Source of the DNA: Maricaulis sp965657935
Lineage (GTDB): Bacteria > Pseudomonadota > Alphaproteobacteria > Caulobacterales > Maricaulaceae
Direction of reading: 5' to 3'
DNA: 57,123 nt
Assembly: GCA_965657935.1 (NCBI GenBank)
Contig: CBFHQE010000003.1
Span: 1 to 57,123, forward strand
Below, piece after piece: positions 1 through 9,419 of this stretch; positions within the stretch are counted from its first letter, which is position 1; each line of letters opens with the position of its first letter. The notes below the pieces were generated by a model, which saw nothing but the letters and a program-made list of their open reading frames with translations, did not search any database and was not told the DNA's origin. Both the position numbers and the translations under genes were made by a program.

Positions 1-181
1 CATAGGTCTTGGATACGATCAGCAATTGCCCGAGCACATGTACCAGCAAGACTGCAAGCAACATGCAGTAGAAGAAATCGCGATCTCCTCGCTGCCCTAG
101 CTGTGTGAGAGCAAGCGCCATCGCGAAACCGATGGCTCCGGCGGCAACTGCGTAGCTGATTGTCGTAAAGGTGTCGAACAT
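1..181 (-). CDS. Hypothetical membrane protein, N-terminal part only
   Basis: An open frame runs from an ATG at 181 off the left edge of the window, so only 60 codons are visible. They begin M-F-D-T-F-T-T and contain two strongly hydrophobic stretches, about residues 8-25 and 36-56, separated by a short charged link (QRGDRD). This pattern fits an inner-membrane protein. A good Shine-Dalgarno sequence (AAGGAG, five bases before the ATG) supports the start. I do not recognise the family from so short a piece. It could be a small integral membrane protein or the sensor part of a signalling protein. The gene points away from the galactose operon and is probably unrelated to it. Confidence 0.55.
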   Translation of the reverse strand, partial: MFDTFTTISYAVAAGAIGFAMALALTQLGQRGDRDFFYCMLLAVLLVHVLGQLLIVSKTY

Positions 182-678
182 CCTGCTCCTTGTCACCCGG
201 ATCGCGGTGTTGAGCAATTGTCAAGCTGGTGTCTTGGACAGCGACCGGTAGGCCTTGAACTTCCTTACGATTACTCCTTGATAATATTTGATCGGCATCT
301 GCTCAGCCACGCACACACCAAGGAAGGCAGCGCAGGTGTCGAATGCTTCTCGCTCGCCTGATGAAGGCGGTGCCGCGCGCAACATTCGAGGCTCATTGCC
401 CACAGTCTGGCCTTGCCGCCACACTTTTACCTGAAATCTTATAGCGTGCCCGAGCTATCCAAAGCTATCCACCCGCATGAACGCCGAGATCCCATCCTGT
501 CAGGTTAACCCGATATTTCGCGCAAAATAGGCGTCATGCGTGTTCGGGTATCCTGACGCTTAGTTCGAATGCGGCCATCATCCGCTCTCTGGCTTGCCAG
601 TGTAATACCGGTGTTTCTTCGTTGATTTGAGGCCCATAAAGCGCTCAAAATCCCGTCTGGTTGGATGGGATAATAAGA
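182..678. other. Intergenic region upstream of the galactose operon
   Basis: About 500 bases without a convincing gene. A 67-codon minus-strand frame (221-424, GTG start) has no recognisable domain and only a weak AGG as ribosome site; I do not call it a gene. The promoter of the gal operon must lie on the + side of this stretch, but I see no clear -35/-10 pair, no long palindrome and no LacI-type CG-centred operator. No RNA gene is visible. Confidence 0.4.
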
Positions 679-1746
679 ATGCAGACCAAGCTGCAAGGAC
701 GGGCTCGCCAGATTTATCGTCGCGATCACCAAAAATCCGACGGGCGTCAGCTTTGCCTTTACGGTTACAGCCCCCACCAGGGAGAACCCGGTCCCGAGTT
801 CGAGGACACGGTTTCCGCCCGTTCGGAGATGCGGTTTCATCCGCTGCGGCAGGAATGGACACTGTTCGCGCCGCACCGCCAGACACGGACCTTCAAACCA
901 TCAAAAGCTGCCAACCCGCTGGCTCCGGCAAGGCCCGGCGCGCCGATCACCGAGATCCCGTTCAGCGATTTCGAGCTCGCCGTATTCGGCAATCGATTCC
1001 CCTGCCTGCATCCTCTTGCGCCGCAACCCTCTGAGGCGAGCTGGTTGAGCCGTCCGGCCACGGGGCATGCCGAGGTCATCGTATTTTCCCCCGAGGATGA
1101 GGGCAGTCTTGCCACGCTTGGTCAGGATCGCCGCATCCTGCTGATCGAGGCCATCATCGACCGATATCGGCAACATTTCGATGCGGGTGCCGCCTATGTG
1201 TTGCCGTTCGAAAACCGTGGTGAGGCCGTTGGTGTGACCCTTCATCATCCTCACGGACAGATTTATGTTTTCCCGGAAATCCCCGGTCCTCAGGCCCGGG
1301 CGGAGGCGGCGTTTGCCGCAGGTTATGACCTGGAGGCAGAACGTCTGGCCTGGGGGGATGGGTATGCGACCGGCACCGCGGGAGGGTTGGCTGCCTATTG
1401 TCCACCCTGGTCGCGTTTCCCCTACGAGGTCTGGATATCGGCGCAATCGCGCCAGCCAGGCCCCTGGCTGTATTCGGCGGAGGAAGTTGAGGGGCTGGCC
1501 AGCCTGCTCGGGGATGTCGTGACCCGTTACGATCGTCTGTTCCAGCAGCCCATGCCCTACATGATGAGTTTCCACGCTGCACCAGCCGAGACTTCGGGCC
1601 GCTTCCAGTTCACCGTCCAATTCTATCCGCTCATGCGATCGGCGGGCCGGTTGAAATATCTGGCTGGAGTCGAGCAGGCGACGGGCGTTTTTACCGTTGA
1701 TGTCGATCCGCTGGCCGCCGCCGCGGCGCTGCGGGCGGCAGGCTGA
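679..1746 (+). CDS. galT: Galactose-1-phosphate uridylyltransferase
   Basis: GalT swaps UMP from UDP-glucose onto galactose-1-phosphate, the second step of the Leloir pathway in the cytoplasm. The protein (355 aa from this start) carries the HIT-superfamily active-site motif HHPHGQIY, with the nucleophilic His of HPH. It also has N-terminal GalT blocks around SDGRQLCLYGYSP and RFHPLRQEW and a C-terminal FQFTVQFYPL block. I chose the ATG at 679. An in-frame TTG at 661 is possible, and neither has a strong ribosome site. The ATG at 832 would cut off the SDGRQLCLYGYSP block. The stop overlaps the galK start (TGATG), indicating translational coupling. It is the first gene of a five-gene galactose/galactoside operon. 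Confidence 0.9.
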   Translation: MQTKLQGRARQIYRRDHQKSDGRQLCLYGYSPHQGEPGPEFEDTVSARSEMRFHPLRQEWTLFAPHRQTRTFKPSKAANPLAPARPGAPITEIPFSDFELAVFGNRFPCLHPLAPQPSEASWLSRPATGHAEVIVFSPEDEGSLATLGQDRRILLIEAIIDRYRQHFDAGAAYVLPFENRGEAVGVTLHHPHGQIYVFPEIPGPQARAEAAFAAGYDLEAERLAWGDGYATGTAGGLAAYCPPWSRFPYEVWISAQSRQPGPWLYSAEEVEGLASLLGDVVTRYDRLFQQPMPYMMSFHAAPAETSGRFQFTVQFYPLMRSAGRLKYLAGVEQATGVFTVDVDPLAAAAALRAAG

Positions 1747-2756
1747 TGGGGCAGAGCTGGACGCCGGGGCGGGTGAATCTGATCGGTGAATGGATCGACT
1801 TCAACGGAGGTTGGGTACTGCCTGCGGCTTTGCCACTGGGCGTCACCATCGAGGTCGCCCAGACTGGCGGCGTGCGCGATATTGTCGGGTCGGCCCAATT
1901 CGAGGGAGTGGCAGATGCGGATCTGGCCAGCCGTGCCAGCGGCCACTGGGCAGATTATGTGTTCGGAGCCCTGCAGTGCGCGCGCCAGCAGGGATGGCTG
2001 TCCGGCGGTGGGCGGGTCGAGCTGAAGAGCGACATCCCGGCTGGGGCAGGTGTCTCCTCCTCTGCGGCCGTGACCCTTGGCGTGTTGCGTGCGCTGGCTC
2101 CGGCTGACACCGAGCCCACTGACCTGGCGGTTCTGGCCCGCGAGATCGAGAACCGGTTCATCGGCGTGCCGTGCGGCATCATGGACCAGATGGCCGTCGC
2201 CCATACCCGCCCGGGAGAAGCCCTGGCGCTGGATACCCGCACCCTGTCCTTCCAGACGATTGACCTACCGCCCGGCTGGCGGTTTGCGGTTTTGCACTCC
2301 GGCGTGCAGCGCGAGTTGGCCGACGGGCGCTACAAGGCACGGCGGACGGCCTGCCTGGAAGCTGCTGCCCAGCTGGAGCTGGAATGGCTGTGTGATGCCA
2401 CCGACCTGTCCGCGCTTGGCCCGGAGCACCAGGCCATTGCGCGGCACGTGACCGGCGAGAACCAGCGCGCGATTGAAGCCATCCGGGCCCTTCAGGCTGG
2501 AGAGGCTGAAACGTTCGGACGTCTGATGACCGCCTCGCACATCTCGCTGCGCGATGATTTCGACGTGTCCACGCCGGAAATTGACCGGCTGATGTTCGAT
2601 CTTCTGGCGCATGGGGCGCCCGGCGCCCGCATCACGGGGGCCGGCTTTGGCGGATGCATAGTTATCCTCAAGCCGGCAGGGGCCGGCCAGGACTGGTTCC
2701 AGCCCGTACTGGACAAACACCCGGCGGCCCGCCTGGTCTGCGAGATAGGGAGTTGA
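1746..2756 (+). CDS. galK: Galactokinase (GHMP family) with altered sugar-binding motif
   Basis: A GHMP-family kinase of 336 aa, expected to phosphorylate alpha-galactose with ATP. Visible motifs are the N-terminal signature GRVNLIGEWIDFNGG, the ATP-loop PAGAGVSSSAA, the GIMDQ segment that carries the catalytic Asp, and the C-terminal GARITGAGFGGC. The odd point is the signature. Classical galactokinases read GEHTDYN, whereas this one reads GEWIDFN, so the sugar-contacting His is Trp and Tyr is Phe. The Glu and Asp that contact the sugar are kept. The position between galT and galE still makes galactose the most likely substrate. It starts inside the galT stop codon and ends two bases before galE. 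At 336 aa it is shorter than the E. coli enzyme (about 380 aa). Confidence 0.85.
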   Translation: MGQSWTPGRVNLIGEWIDFNGGWVLPAALPLGVTIEVAQTGGVRDIVGSAQFEGVADADLASRASGHWADYVFGALQCARQQGWLSGGGRVELKSDIPAGAGVSSSAAVTLGVLRALAPADTEPTDLAVLAREIENRFIGVPCGIMDQMAVAHTRPGEALALDTRTLSFQTIDLPPGWRFAVLHSGVQRELADGRYKARRTACLEAAAQLELEWLCDATDLSALGPEHQAIARHVTGENQRAIEAIRALQAGEAETFGRLMTASHISLRDDFDVSTPEIDRLMFDLLAHGAPGARITGAGFGGCIVILKPAGAGQDWFQPVLDKHPAARLVCEIGS

Positions 2757-2758
2757 GC

Positions 2759-3736
2759 ATGAAGATCCTGGTTCTGGGAGGAGCGGGTTATATCGGTTCC
2801 CATGTCTGCAAGGCGATCGCAGCCCTGGGCGATACCCCGATCGTCTTTGACAATCTGTCCGCTGGGCATCGAGATTTTGTCTGCTGGGGGCCGCTCGTCG
2901 AGGGTGATATTCGCGACGGCGATGCGCTGGATCGCGCCTTTGCCACCCATCGGCCGGATGCCGTGATGCACTTCGCCGCCTCCATCGAGGTCGGTATTGG
3001 CGAGCGCGAGCCTCTGGCCTTCTGGGACAACAATGTTGCAGGCTCGCTCAGCGTCCTTGCCGCCATGCAGCGTCATGGCTGCGAGGTGATTGTCTTTTCC
3101 TCGACCTGCGCCGTCTACGGCCAGCCAGAGATCGTCCCCATTATCGAAGCGGAATCCCGCAAGCCGGGTAATGTGTATGGCCGGACCAAGTTTGCCGTTG
3201 AGACCGCGCTGGAAGATCTCAGTCGAACTGGGGCGCTGCGCTATGCGGCGCTGCGTTATTTCAATGCCGCTGGAGCCAGCCCGAGCGCGGAGATCGGCGA
3301 GAAACATGATCCTGAAACCCACCTGATCCCCAATGCGTTGAAAGCTGCTGCGGGTCTGCTGCCGGAATTCACCCTGTTCGGAGATGATTATCCGACAGCT
3401 GACGGGACCTGTGTGCGGGATTTCATCCACGTCGATGATCTGGCGATTGGACATCTCGCCGCCGTTGACCGGCTGCTCAAGGGCGCGGAGAGTTTTGCCT
3501 GTAATCTCGGCACGGGTGAGGGCGTTTCCGTCAAGCAGGTGATTGATGCGGTCGAGGCGGTCACCGGCCTTCCGGTTCCGTTGAAACTGCACCCCCGTCG
3601 TGAAGGGGATGCGGCCATCCTCTCGTCCAATACGCGTCGCGCCCGCGACTTGCTCGCCTTCAATCCGGAACGTTCCGACATCGAAACGATTGTGGCGGAT
3701 GCCTGGCGTTTTCACCGCAAGGACTGGTCCCTATGA
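2759..3736 (+). CDS. galE: UDP-glucose 4-epimerase
   Basis: A short-chain dehydrogenase/reductase-type epimerase of 325 aa that interconverts UDP-galactose and UDP-glucose with tightly bound NAD. The N-terminus has the Rossmann motif GGAGYIGSH. The catalytic Ser/Thr is in SSTCAVYG and the Tyr/Lys pair in YGRTK. The blocks HFAASIEVG and FNAAGASP are typical of GalE. I use the ATG at 2759, preceded by AGGGAG. The longer in-frame extension back to 2654 lies inside galK and precedes the Rossmann fold, so it is not part of the protein. The stop overlaps the next start by four bases (ATGA). A close paralogue lies at 51813-52820. Confidence 0.93.
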   Translation: MKILVLGGAGYIGSHVCKAIAALGDTPIVFDNLSAGHRDFVCWGPLVEGDIRDGDALDRAFATHRPDAVMHFAASIEVGIGEREPLAFWDNNVAGSLSVLAAMQRHGCEVIVFSSTCAVYGQPEIVPIIEAESRKPGNVYGRTKFAVETALEDLSRTGALRYAALRYFNAAGASPSAEIGEKHDPETHLIPNALKAAAGLLPEFTLFGDDYPTADGTCVRDFIHVDDLAIGHLAAVDRLLKGAESFACNLGTGEGVSVKQVIDAVEAVTGLPVPLKLHPRREGDAAILSSNTRRARDLLAFNPERSDIETIVADAWRFHRKDWSL

Positions 3737-5790
3737 GAGCGCGCATTGTCGGCGACACGCTGTCCTTGATCATTGAACAGGGTGAGGACGGGCTTGCCCA
3801 TCTGACCTGGTTCGGTCCGCGGGCGGAGGAGGAAATGGCGGCTGCGCCAGCCTTCCAGCGCCTGCCTGCCAGTCCGGATATGGCGGTGGGGCCGACCCTC
3901 CTGCCCGAGCACGGCCGCGGTTTCCACGGCATCAGCCAGGTGGAAGGGCATTGCGAGGCGACGCACCGCCGGATCCGCCTGGGCCAGCCCGAACTGATTG
4001 AACAGGATGGGGAGATCCTCCTGCTCGCGGAGGATGCAGTGCTTGGCCTGAAGGTCCGCACGCGGCTGTCTTTTGACGGTGACGTTCTGGTTCAGGGGGG
4101 CTCGCTCAGCAATACGGGGGCGCAAAGCCTGTCCTTGCAGCGCGCTGCGAGCCTGCTTTTTCCGGCGCCGGACTGGGCGAGCGAGGTGCGCACTCATGCC
4201 GGAGCCTGGGCGCGCGAGGGCAACCCGGTCACGCATCGCTGGACAGCTGGCAGGATCGAGCAATCGGCGCGCAGTGGTCGTCCCGGATTTGATGGCGGGC
4301 CCACGCTCAGCCTGACCGAGATGAATGCGGGGGTTGCCCAAGGTCGCTGGCTGACAGTGCACCTGGCCTGGAGTGGTCCGTACCGGCTTGCCGCAGAGCG
4401 GGCGACCGATGGCAGCGGACAAGTTCTCGCCGAACGTCTGTTTCTGCCGGGTGAGGCCTGTTTGCGCGGCGGCGAGACGCTGGACCTGCCTGCCGCGCTG
4501 ATGACCCTGTCCGCCGACGGGTCGAACGGGATTTCCACTCGCCTGCACGCTCGACAGCGACGGCATGGCCGGTCGCTGAGACGTCCGGTGCACTTCAACA
4601 CCTGGGAAGCCCGGTATTTCAATGTTGCAGAGGCTGATTGCATCGCTCTGGCCACGGGCGCGGCAGCGCTGGGAGCCGAGCGCTTCGTGCTGGATGATGG
4701 CTGGTTCAAGGGGCGGCGCAATGACCAGACCAGCCTCGGTGACTGGACTGTCGATGCGGACTTGTTTCCCAATGGACTGACCCCGCTGATCGATGCTGTG
4801 CACGCGGAGGGCATGGAGTTTGGTCTGTGGTTGGAGCCGGAAATGGTCAGCCCGGATAGTGATCTCTATCGGGCGTATCCAGATTGGGTGCTGGGATGGC
4901 CCGATACGGACCTGGCCACCGGGCGCAACCAGCTGGTGCTGGACCTGGCGCTGGAGCCGGTTCGCGACCACCTGTTCGCGGTCATCGCTGATCTGCTGGA
5001 TCGCTACGCGATCACCTATCTCAAATGGGACTGTAACCGCGACCTTTATCCGGCCACGCGGGAAGGTGTCGAGCGCGCCGGGGCCCAGACCGAGGGGCTT
5101 TACATGCTGCTGGACCGTTTGCGTGATCGGTTTGCGGTCGAAATCGAAAGCTGCGCGAGCGGGGGCGGTCGTATCGATGCTGGAATCGCGGCACGAACGG
5201 ACCGGTTCTGGACCAGCGATGCGACGGACGCGATTGACCGGCTTAAAATCCAGCGGGCAGCCGGCCTGGTCATGCCGCACGAACGCCTGGGCGCTCATGT
5301 GGGTCCCAGTCCGAACCCAATGACCGGGCGGGAAGTGTCCATGTCCTTCCGGGTGCTGGCCGCGCTGTTCGGCCATTTCGGCATCGAGGCGGATCCCGAT
5401 AAGATTTCCGACAGCGACCGGCTGGTTCTCATGCGTGGGATCGAGATCTACAAACATCACCGCGACTGGATGCATACCGGCGACATGCGCGATCTTTCCG
5501 AGCCAGATGCCGACCCCGATGTTCAGATGATACGATCGAATGATGGGCGCCAGGCCCTGTTGCGTGTGATGCGGATTGCGACACCGATGCGCCCGCTGCA
5601 GCCGCGACTGCGACTGGCTGGGCTGGACCCGGCTGCACGATTTACCCTCAGCGAAATCGCGCTGGACGGGACGCCGATGAACTGGCCACTGGGCGAGTTC
5701 TCCGGCGCGGGTTTGATGAATGAGGGTCTCAATCTTGATCCGGGGCGAGCGCTGACCGGGCGGTTGATACACGTTGAAAGGACAGGCTGA
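3733..5790 (+). CDS. Alpha-galactosidase, glycoside hydrolase family 36
   Basis: A GH36 enzyme of 685 aa that releases terminal alpha-galactose from melibiose- or raffinose-type oligosaccharides. The catalytic barrel is recognised by DDGWFKGRRND followed by GDW. The nucleophile Asp is in YLKWDCNRD, the SCASGGGRID block follows, and the acid/base Asp is in FWTSDATDAIDR. An N-terminal beta-domain and a C-terminal beta-domain flank it, as usual for the family. There is no signal peptide, so it acts on imported sugar and supplies galactose to GalK. It overlaps galE by four bases, and its TGA overlaps the ATG of the GH42 gene. A long opposite-strand open frame across it is a GC-driven shadow. Confidence 0.93.
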   Translation: MRARIVGDTLSLIIEQGEDGLAHLTWFGPRAEEEMAAAPAFQRLPASPDMAVGPTLLPEHGRGFHGISQVEGHCEATHRRIRLGQPELIEQDGEILLLAEDAVLGLKVRTRLSFDGDVLVQGGSLSNTGAQSLSLQRAASLLFPAPDWASEVRTHAGAWAREGNPVTHRWTAGRIEQSARSGRPGFDGGPTLSLTEMNAGVAQGRWLTVHLAWSGPYRLAAERATDGSGQVLAERLFLPGEACLRGGETLDLPAALMTLSADGSNGISTRLHARQRRHGRSLRRPVHFNTWEARYFNVAEADCIALATGAAALGAERFVLDDGWFKGRRNDQTSLGDWTVDADLFPNGLTPLIDAVHAEGMEFGLWLEPEMVSPDSDLYRAYPDWVLGWPDTDLATGRNQLVLDLALEPVRDHLFAVIADLLDRYAITYLKWDCNRDLYPATREGVERAGAQTEGLYMLLDRLRDRFAVEIESCASGGGRIDAGIAARTDRFWTSDATDAIDRLKIQRAAGLVMPHERLGAHVGPSPNPMTGREVSMSFRVLAALFGHFGIEADPDKISDSDRLVLMRGIEIYKHHRDWMHTGDMRDLSEPDADPDVQMIRSNDGRQALLRVMRIATPMRPLQPRLRLAGLDPAARFTLSEIALDGTPMNWPLGEFSGAGLMNEGLNLDPGRALTGRLIHVERTG

Positions 5791-7730
5791 TGCGTCTGGG
5801 TGTTTGTTACTATCCGGAGCACTGGCCGGAAAGCCGGTGGGCCGAGGATGCGCGACAGATGGCCGAGCTGGGCCTCTCGCTTATCCGCATCGGCGAGTTT
5901 GCCTGGTCGCGTTTCGAGCCGGAGCCTGGCCAATATGACTGGGTGTGGTTTGACCGCGCGATCGACACGTTGGCAGAGGCGGGTTTGAAAGTCATTCTGG
6001 GGACGCCCACTGCAACACCGCCCAAATGGCTGGTGGGTCGCGATCCGGACATGTTTGCGGTTGATGCCCGGGGCCAGGTCCGCGGTTTCGGTTCGCGTCG
6101 CCATTATTGTTTTTCCAGCGAAACCTATCGCGCCGAGTGCCGCCGTATCGTCACGGCCATGGCCGAGCGGTATGGCGAGCATCCAGCCGTTGCGATGTGG
6201 CAGACCGATAATGAATACGGCTGTCACGACACGATTGAGAGCTATTCCCGGAATGCCCGCCTGGCGTTCCGGCGCTGGCTGGAACAGAAATATGGTAATG
6301 TGGAAGCGCTCAACGTCGCCTGGGGCACGGTCTTCTGGAGCCAGGAATATCGTAGCTTTGACGAAGTCGATCCACCGGTTGGGACTGTCACGGAACCCAA
6401 CCCTTCTCATGTGGTCGATTATAAGCGCTTCAGCTCGGACCAGGTCGCCAGCTTCAATGCAGAACAGGTCGAGATCCTGCGGCGGTTGAGCCCCGGGCGT
6501 GAAATCACCCACAACTTCATGGGCGGGTTCACGGCCTTTGATCACCACGTGGTGGGCGCGGATATCGATGTGGCGACCTGGGACAGCTATCCGTTGGGCT
6601 TCCTGGATATCTCGCCTTTCCCCGAAAGTCAGAAGCAGCGCTATCTGCGCCAGGGCCATCCCGACTTCCAGGCGTTTCACCACGATCTCTATCGCGGCTG
6701 TTCGCGCAAATGGGGCGTGATGGAGCAGCAGCCTGGACCGGTCAACTGGGCGCCCAATAACCCGGCGCCGCTGGACGGCATGGTCCGCCTGTGGAGCCTG
6801 GAGGCGCTGGCTCATGGCGCGGACCTGGTCAGCTGGTTCCGCTGGCGACAATGTCCGTTTGCACAGGAGCAGATGCATGCCGGGCTGTTGCGTGTTGATG
6901 CGGAACCGGCGCCCGCCTTTGCCGAGGCCGCAGAAGTGGCGCGCGACGTCACACTGATTTCGGGCGAGACAACACGCCCGGCGTCGGTCGCGCTGGTCTG
7001 GTCCTATGACGGGCAGTGGATACACCAGGCGCAGCCCCAGGGGCAGGGGCTCGATCTCCTGCGCCAGGCGTTCGAGACCTATACGGTCTTGCGGCGTATG
7101 GGCCTGGATGTGGACATCGTATCCCCGCAAACCGAGCTTGCCGACTACAAGCTCGTTGTGCTGCCGGGGTTGCCGCATGTGGAACCCGCTCTGCTTGATC
7201 AGCTCAAATCCTGTTCCGGGCAGGTCTTGATCCTGTGTCGCAGCGGGTCGAAGACGGAGAGCTTCCAATTGCCGCCAAACCTCGCCCCGGGCCTGCTCCA
7301 GGACCTCATGGCGTTGAAGGTCACCCGGGTCGAGAGCCTGCGCGAAGGGATCGTCGAGGATGTCGATCTGGATGGCGCGCAATACGCGGTTCAGCGCTGG
7401 CGCGAGGCCATCGAGACTGCGCTGCCGGTCCGCGCGAGCTATGCCGACGGCGCGCCTTTCTGGATCAGGGAAAACCGCTTCTCTTACCTGGCTGGCTGGC
7501 CCGAGGGCGAGTTGCTTGCAGCCGTTCTGGCCGAGCTCTGCCGGGAGGCGGGTATCACCATTATGCCGGTGCACGAGGATGTGCGTTTGCGTTCGCTGGG
7601 CGGATTGCGTTTTGCTTTCAATTACGGCCCTGAACCGGTCAGCCTGAAGGGCGCAGCGCCCGAGGGTGCCGAGTATGTGCTCGGCAGTGCCGATCTCGCT
7701 CCCGCGGGCGTGGCGGCCTGGCGGACCTAG
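5790..7730 (+). CDS. Beta-galactosidase, glycoside hydrolase family 42
   Basis: A GH42 enzyme of 646 aa that hydrolyses beta-galactosides. It starts MRLGVCYYPEHWPESRW, the usual N-terminus of the family. The acid/base Glu is in MWQTDNEYGCH and the nucleophile Glu in the WFRWRQCPFAQEQ block. The A-domain barrel is followed by the trimerisation domain (around ASVALVWSYDGQW) and a small C-terminal beta-domain. No secretion signal is seen, so the enzyme should be cytoplasmic. It is the last gene of the gal operon. Its TAG shares the four bases CTAG with the stop codon of the convergent transporter. Together with GH36 it lets the operon use both alpha- and beta-galactosides. Confidence 0.93.
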   Translation: MRLGVCYYPEHWPESRWAEDARQMAELGLSLIRIGEFAWSRFEPEPGQYDWVWFDRAIDTLAEAGLKVILGTPTATPPKWLVGRDPDMFAVDARGQVRGFGSRRHYCFSSETYRAECRRIVTAMAERYGEHPAVAMWQTDNEYGCHDTIESYSRNARLAFRRWLEQKYGNVEALNVAWGTVFWSQEYRSFDEVDPPVGTVTEPNPSHVVDYKRFSSDQVASFNAEQVEILRRLSPGREITHNFMGGFTAFDHHVVGADIDVATWDSYPLGFLDISPFPESQKQRYLRQGHPDFQAFHHDLYRGCSRKWGVMEQQPGPVNWAPNNPAPLDGMVRLWSLEALAHGADLVSWFRWRQCPFAQEQMHAGLLRVDAEPAPAFAEAAEVARDVTLISGETTRPASVALVWSYDGQWIHQAQPQGQGLDLLRQAFETYTVLRRMGLDVDIVSPQTELADYKLVVLPGLPHVEPALLDQLKSCSGQVLILCRSGSKTESFQLPPNLAPGLLQDLMALKVTRVESLREGIVEDVDLDGAQYAVQRWREAIETALPVRASYADGAPFWIRENRFSYLAGWPEGELLAAVLAELCREAGITIMPVHEDVRLRSLGGLRFAFNYGPEPVSLKGAAPEGAEYVLGSADLAPAGVAAWRT

Positions 7731-9169
7731 CGCGGCAGGCCGACAAACTCCTCGCGATTGCCCAGAACGACCCGGTTGTAGATCAGCGCGATACTGATCG
7801 ACCAGACCAAGGTGACCAGCATCAGGTGGATGTAGTGCAGCGGCGTCCAGGCGAAGGTGAAGATCGCGTATAGTGCGGTGCCCGAGAGGACGCCTGTCAT
7901 GGCCGCGCCCGCTCCGACATTGCGGAAGACGAGGCCAACGATAAAGGCGGACAGGATCGGCATCGACAACAGGCCGAATAATTGCTGCACCAGATTGATG
8001 ATGCTTTCTGCGCTCTGATAGATCGGGACCAAGGCGATGGAGCTGCCGACAAACACCAGGGTGATAATCATGTTCATTCGGCCGACATTCGGCTTGGAGT
8101 CGAAATAGGTCTCGTGAATATCCAGCACGTAGAGTGTGGTGGATGAGTTGAGCACCGAGTTGAAACTGGTTAGCACAGCAGCAGCAATCATCGCCGCGAA
8201 CGCACCGGACAGCCAGGGCGGCAGGACGGCGGCAACGATCTGGCCATAGGCCGCATCGCCGACATCACCGAACAGCTTGAAGGCGACGATACCGGGGATG
8301 ACGACGATCGCCGGTACGATGAGCAGGCGGAGGCCGGCCGCAGCGATGACGCCTTTCTGGGCTTCCTTCAGGCTTTTGGCCGCCATGGCCCGCTGGGTGA
8401 TGGTCTGGTTGGTGCTCCAGTAGAAGATCTGGATGAAAATCATGCCTGTCAGCAAGGTGTGCCACGGGATCGGCGAGTCGTTATCGCCGATCAGGGTGAG
8501 ACGTGCGGCAGGAATGCCGGACAGGTCGAAATCGATCGCCTTGAGCGCCAGCACAACAACCAGCACCGCGACCCCCAGAACTCCGACTCCGGAAATGGCA
8601 TCGGAGACGGCGACGGCGCGCAAACCGCCGAAAATCGCATAGGCCGAACCGATCAGAGCGAGCGGAATCGCAAAGGCGAGGATCGGCCAGTCCACGCCGA
8701 ACATGGATTTCAGGAAGAGCGATCCCGTATAGAGCATGACCGGCAGGAAGACGATGATATTGCCCGCAAGGAACAGGAAGGCGATCAGGGCCCGGATGTT
8801 CTTGTCGTTATAGCGCTGTCCCAGCAGCTCGGTCGTCGTCCGGCAATTATTCTTGTAGTAGATCGGCAGGAAGACAAAGGCGAGAATGACCAAGCCGGCA
8901 ACGGCGGCAAGCTCCCACCAGGCCAGCAGCAGCATCTGGTTGCCATTCATCCCGACAAGCTGGTCGGTCGACAGGTTGGTCAATGTGATCGAGCCGGCGA
9001 CCAGGATCCATCCCAGGCTGCGACCTGCGAGGAAATACTCGCTTTCATCATCAACACCCGTCGTTCTCTTCATGGCAGATACGCGCCACCAGGTCAGCGC
9101 ACCTATGGCCAGGGTCAAAGCGGCAAAAATAACCAACTGGAGCGGATCCAGTGCGAGTGTGTCTGTCAT
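7727..9169 (-). CDS. Sodium:solute symporter (SSS family), probable galactose/galactoside importer
   Basis: A polytopic inner-membrane protein of 480 aa from the SSS family (TC 2.A.21). Many hydrophobic helices run along the whole length. Family blocks include YFLAGRSLGWILVAGSI near the N-terminus, then LTNLSTDQLVGMNG, YNDKNIRALIAFLF, FGGLRAVAVSDAISG and YWSTNQTITQRAMAAK, which matches the conserved sugar-symporter segment after helix 6. I chose the ATG at 9169, which has GGGGAG just upstream; the frame extends further but without such a site. It converges on the GH42 gene with overlapping stops, and the partnership with galT-galK-galE-GH36-GH42 suggests galactose or a small galactoside as substrate. 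Substrate assignment is inference. Confidence 0.88.
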   Translation of the reverse strand: MTDTLALDPLQLVIFAALTLAIGALTWWRVSAMKRTTGVDDESEYFLAGRSLGWILVAGSITLTNLSTDQLVGMNGNQMLLLAWWELAAVAGLVILAFVFLPIYYKNNCRTTTELLGQRYNDKNIRALIAFLFLAGNIIVFLPVMLYTGSLFLKSMFGVDWPILAFAIPLALIGSAYAIFGGLRAVAVSDAISGVGVLGVAVLVVVLALKAIDFDLSGIPAARLTLIGDNDSPIPWHTLLTGMIFIQIFYWSTNQTITQRAMAAKSLKEAQKGVIAAAGLRLLIVPAIVVIPGIVAFKLFGDVGDAAYGQIVAAVLPPWLSGAFAAMIAAAVLTSFNSVLNSSTTLYVLDIHETYFDSKPNVGRMNMIITLVFVGSSIALVPIYQSAESIINLVQQLFGLLSMPILSAFIVGLVFRNVGAGAAMTGVLSGTALYAIFTFAWTPLHYIHLMLVTLVWSISIALIYNRVVLGNREEFVGLPR

Positions 9170-9419
9170 GTAATTCTCCCCAGTGCACACGGTGAAGAAT
9201 TTTGTGCGGGGACACAAGGGAGTAGCGGGGTTCCGGCCTGCTTTGTTGTCATGATTGGTCTGTGACGCGGGCGCGGCATTCCGGTCTGCTCGATAACGCT
9301 GTTCTCAGCCCGCAATCGTTCGCCTAGGGTGCTTGTCTAGGAATTTGCCGATGAAGCGAATGCCGGCCTGTGTCTGGCTGTTCAGCTCGCCGGTCATGTC
9401 AGATCAGAAGCGGGGCGTG

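Noticed and set aside
221..424. 67-codon minus frame near the left edge
   Set aside because: No family, weak ribosome site, GTG start; not enough support for a gene.
2654..2758. N-terminal extension of galE
   Set aside because: It lies inside galK, precedes the Rossmann motif, and a good ribosome site supports the ATG at 2759.
3668..3678. GGAACGTTCC palindrome
   Set aside because: It is inside the galE coding region with no promoter context; likely chance.
3712..5772. 686-codon open frame on the minus strand
   Set aside because: It lies wholly opposite the GH36 gene, has no domain, and mirrors its codon pattern; a high-GC shadow frame.
5523..7574. 683-codon open frame on the minus strand
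   Set aside because: It is opposite the GH36 end and the GH42 gene and has no recognisable motif; a shadow of the real genes.
9284..9306. GATAACGCT half-site between the SSS symporter and the oxidoreductase
   Set aside because: Only the left half resembles the receptor operators; the right half does not match.
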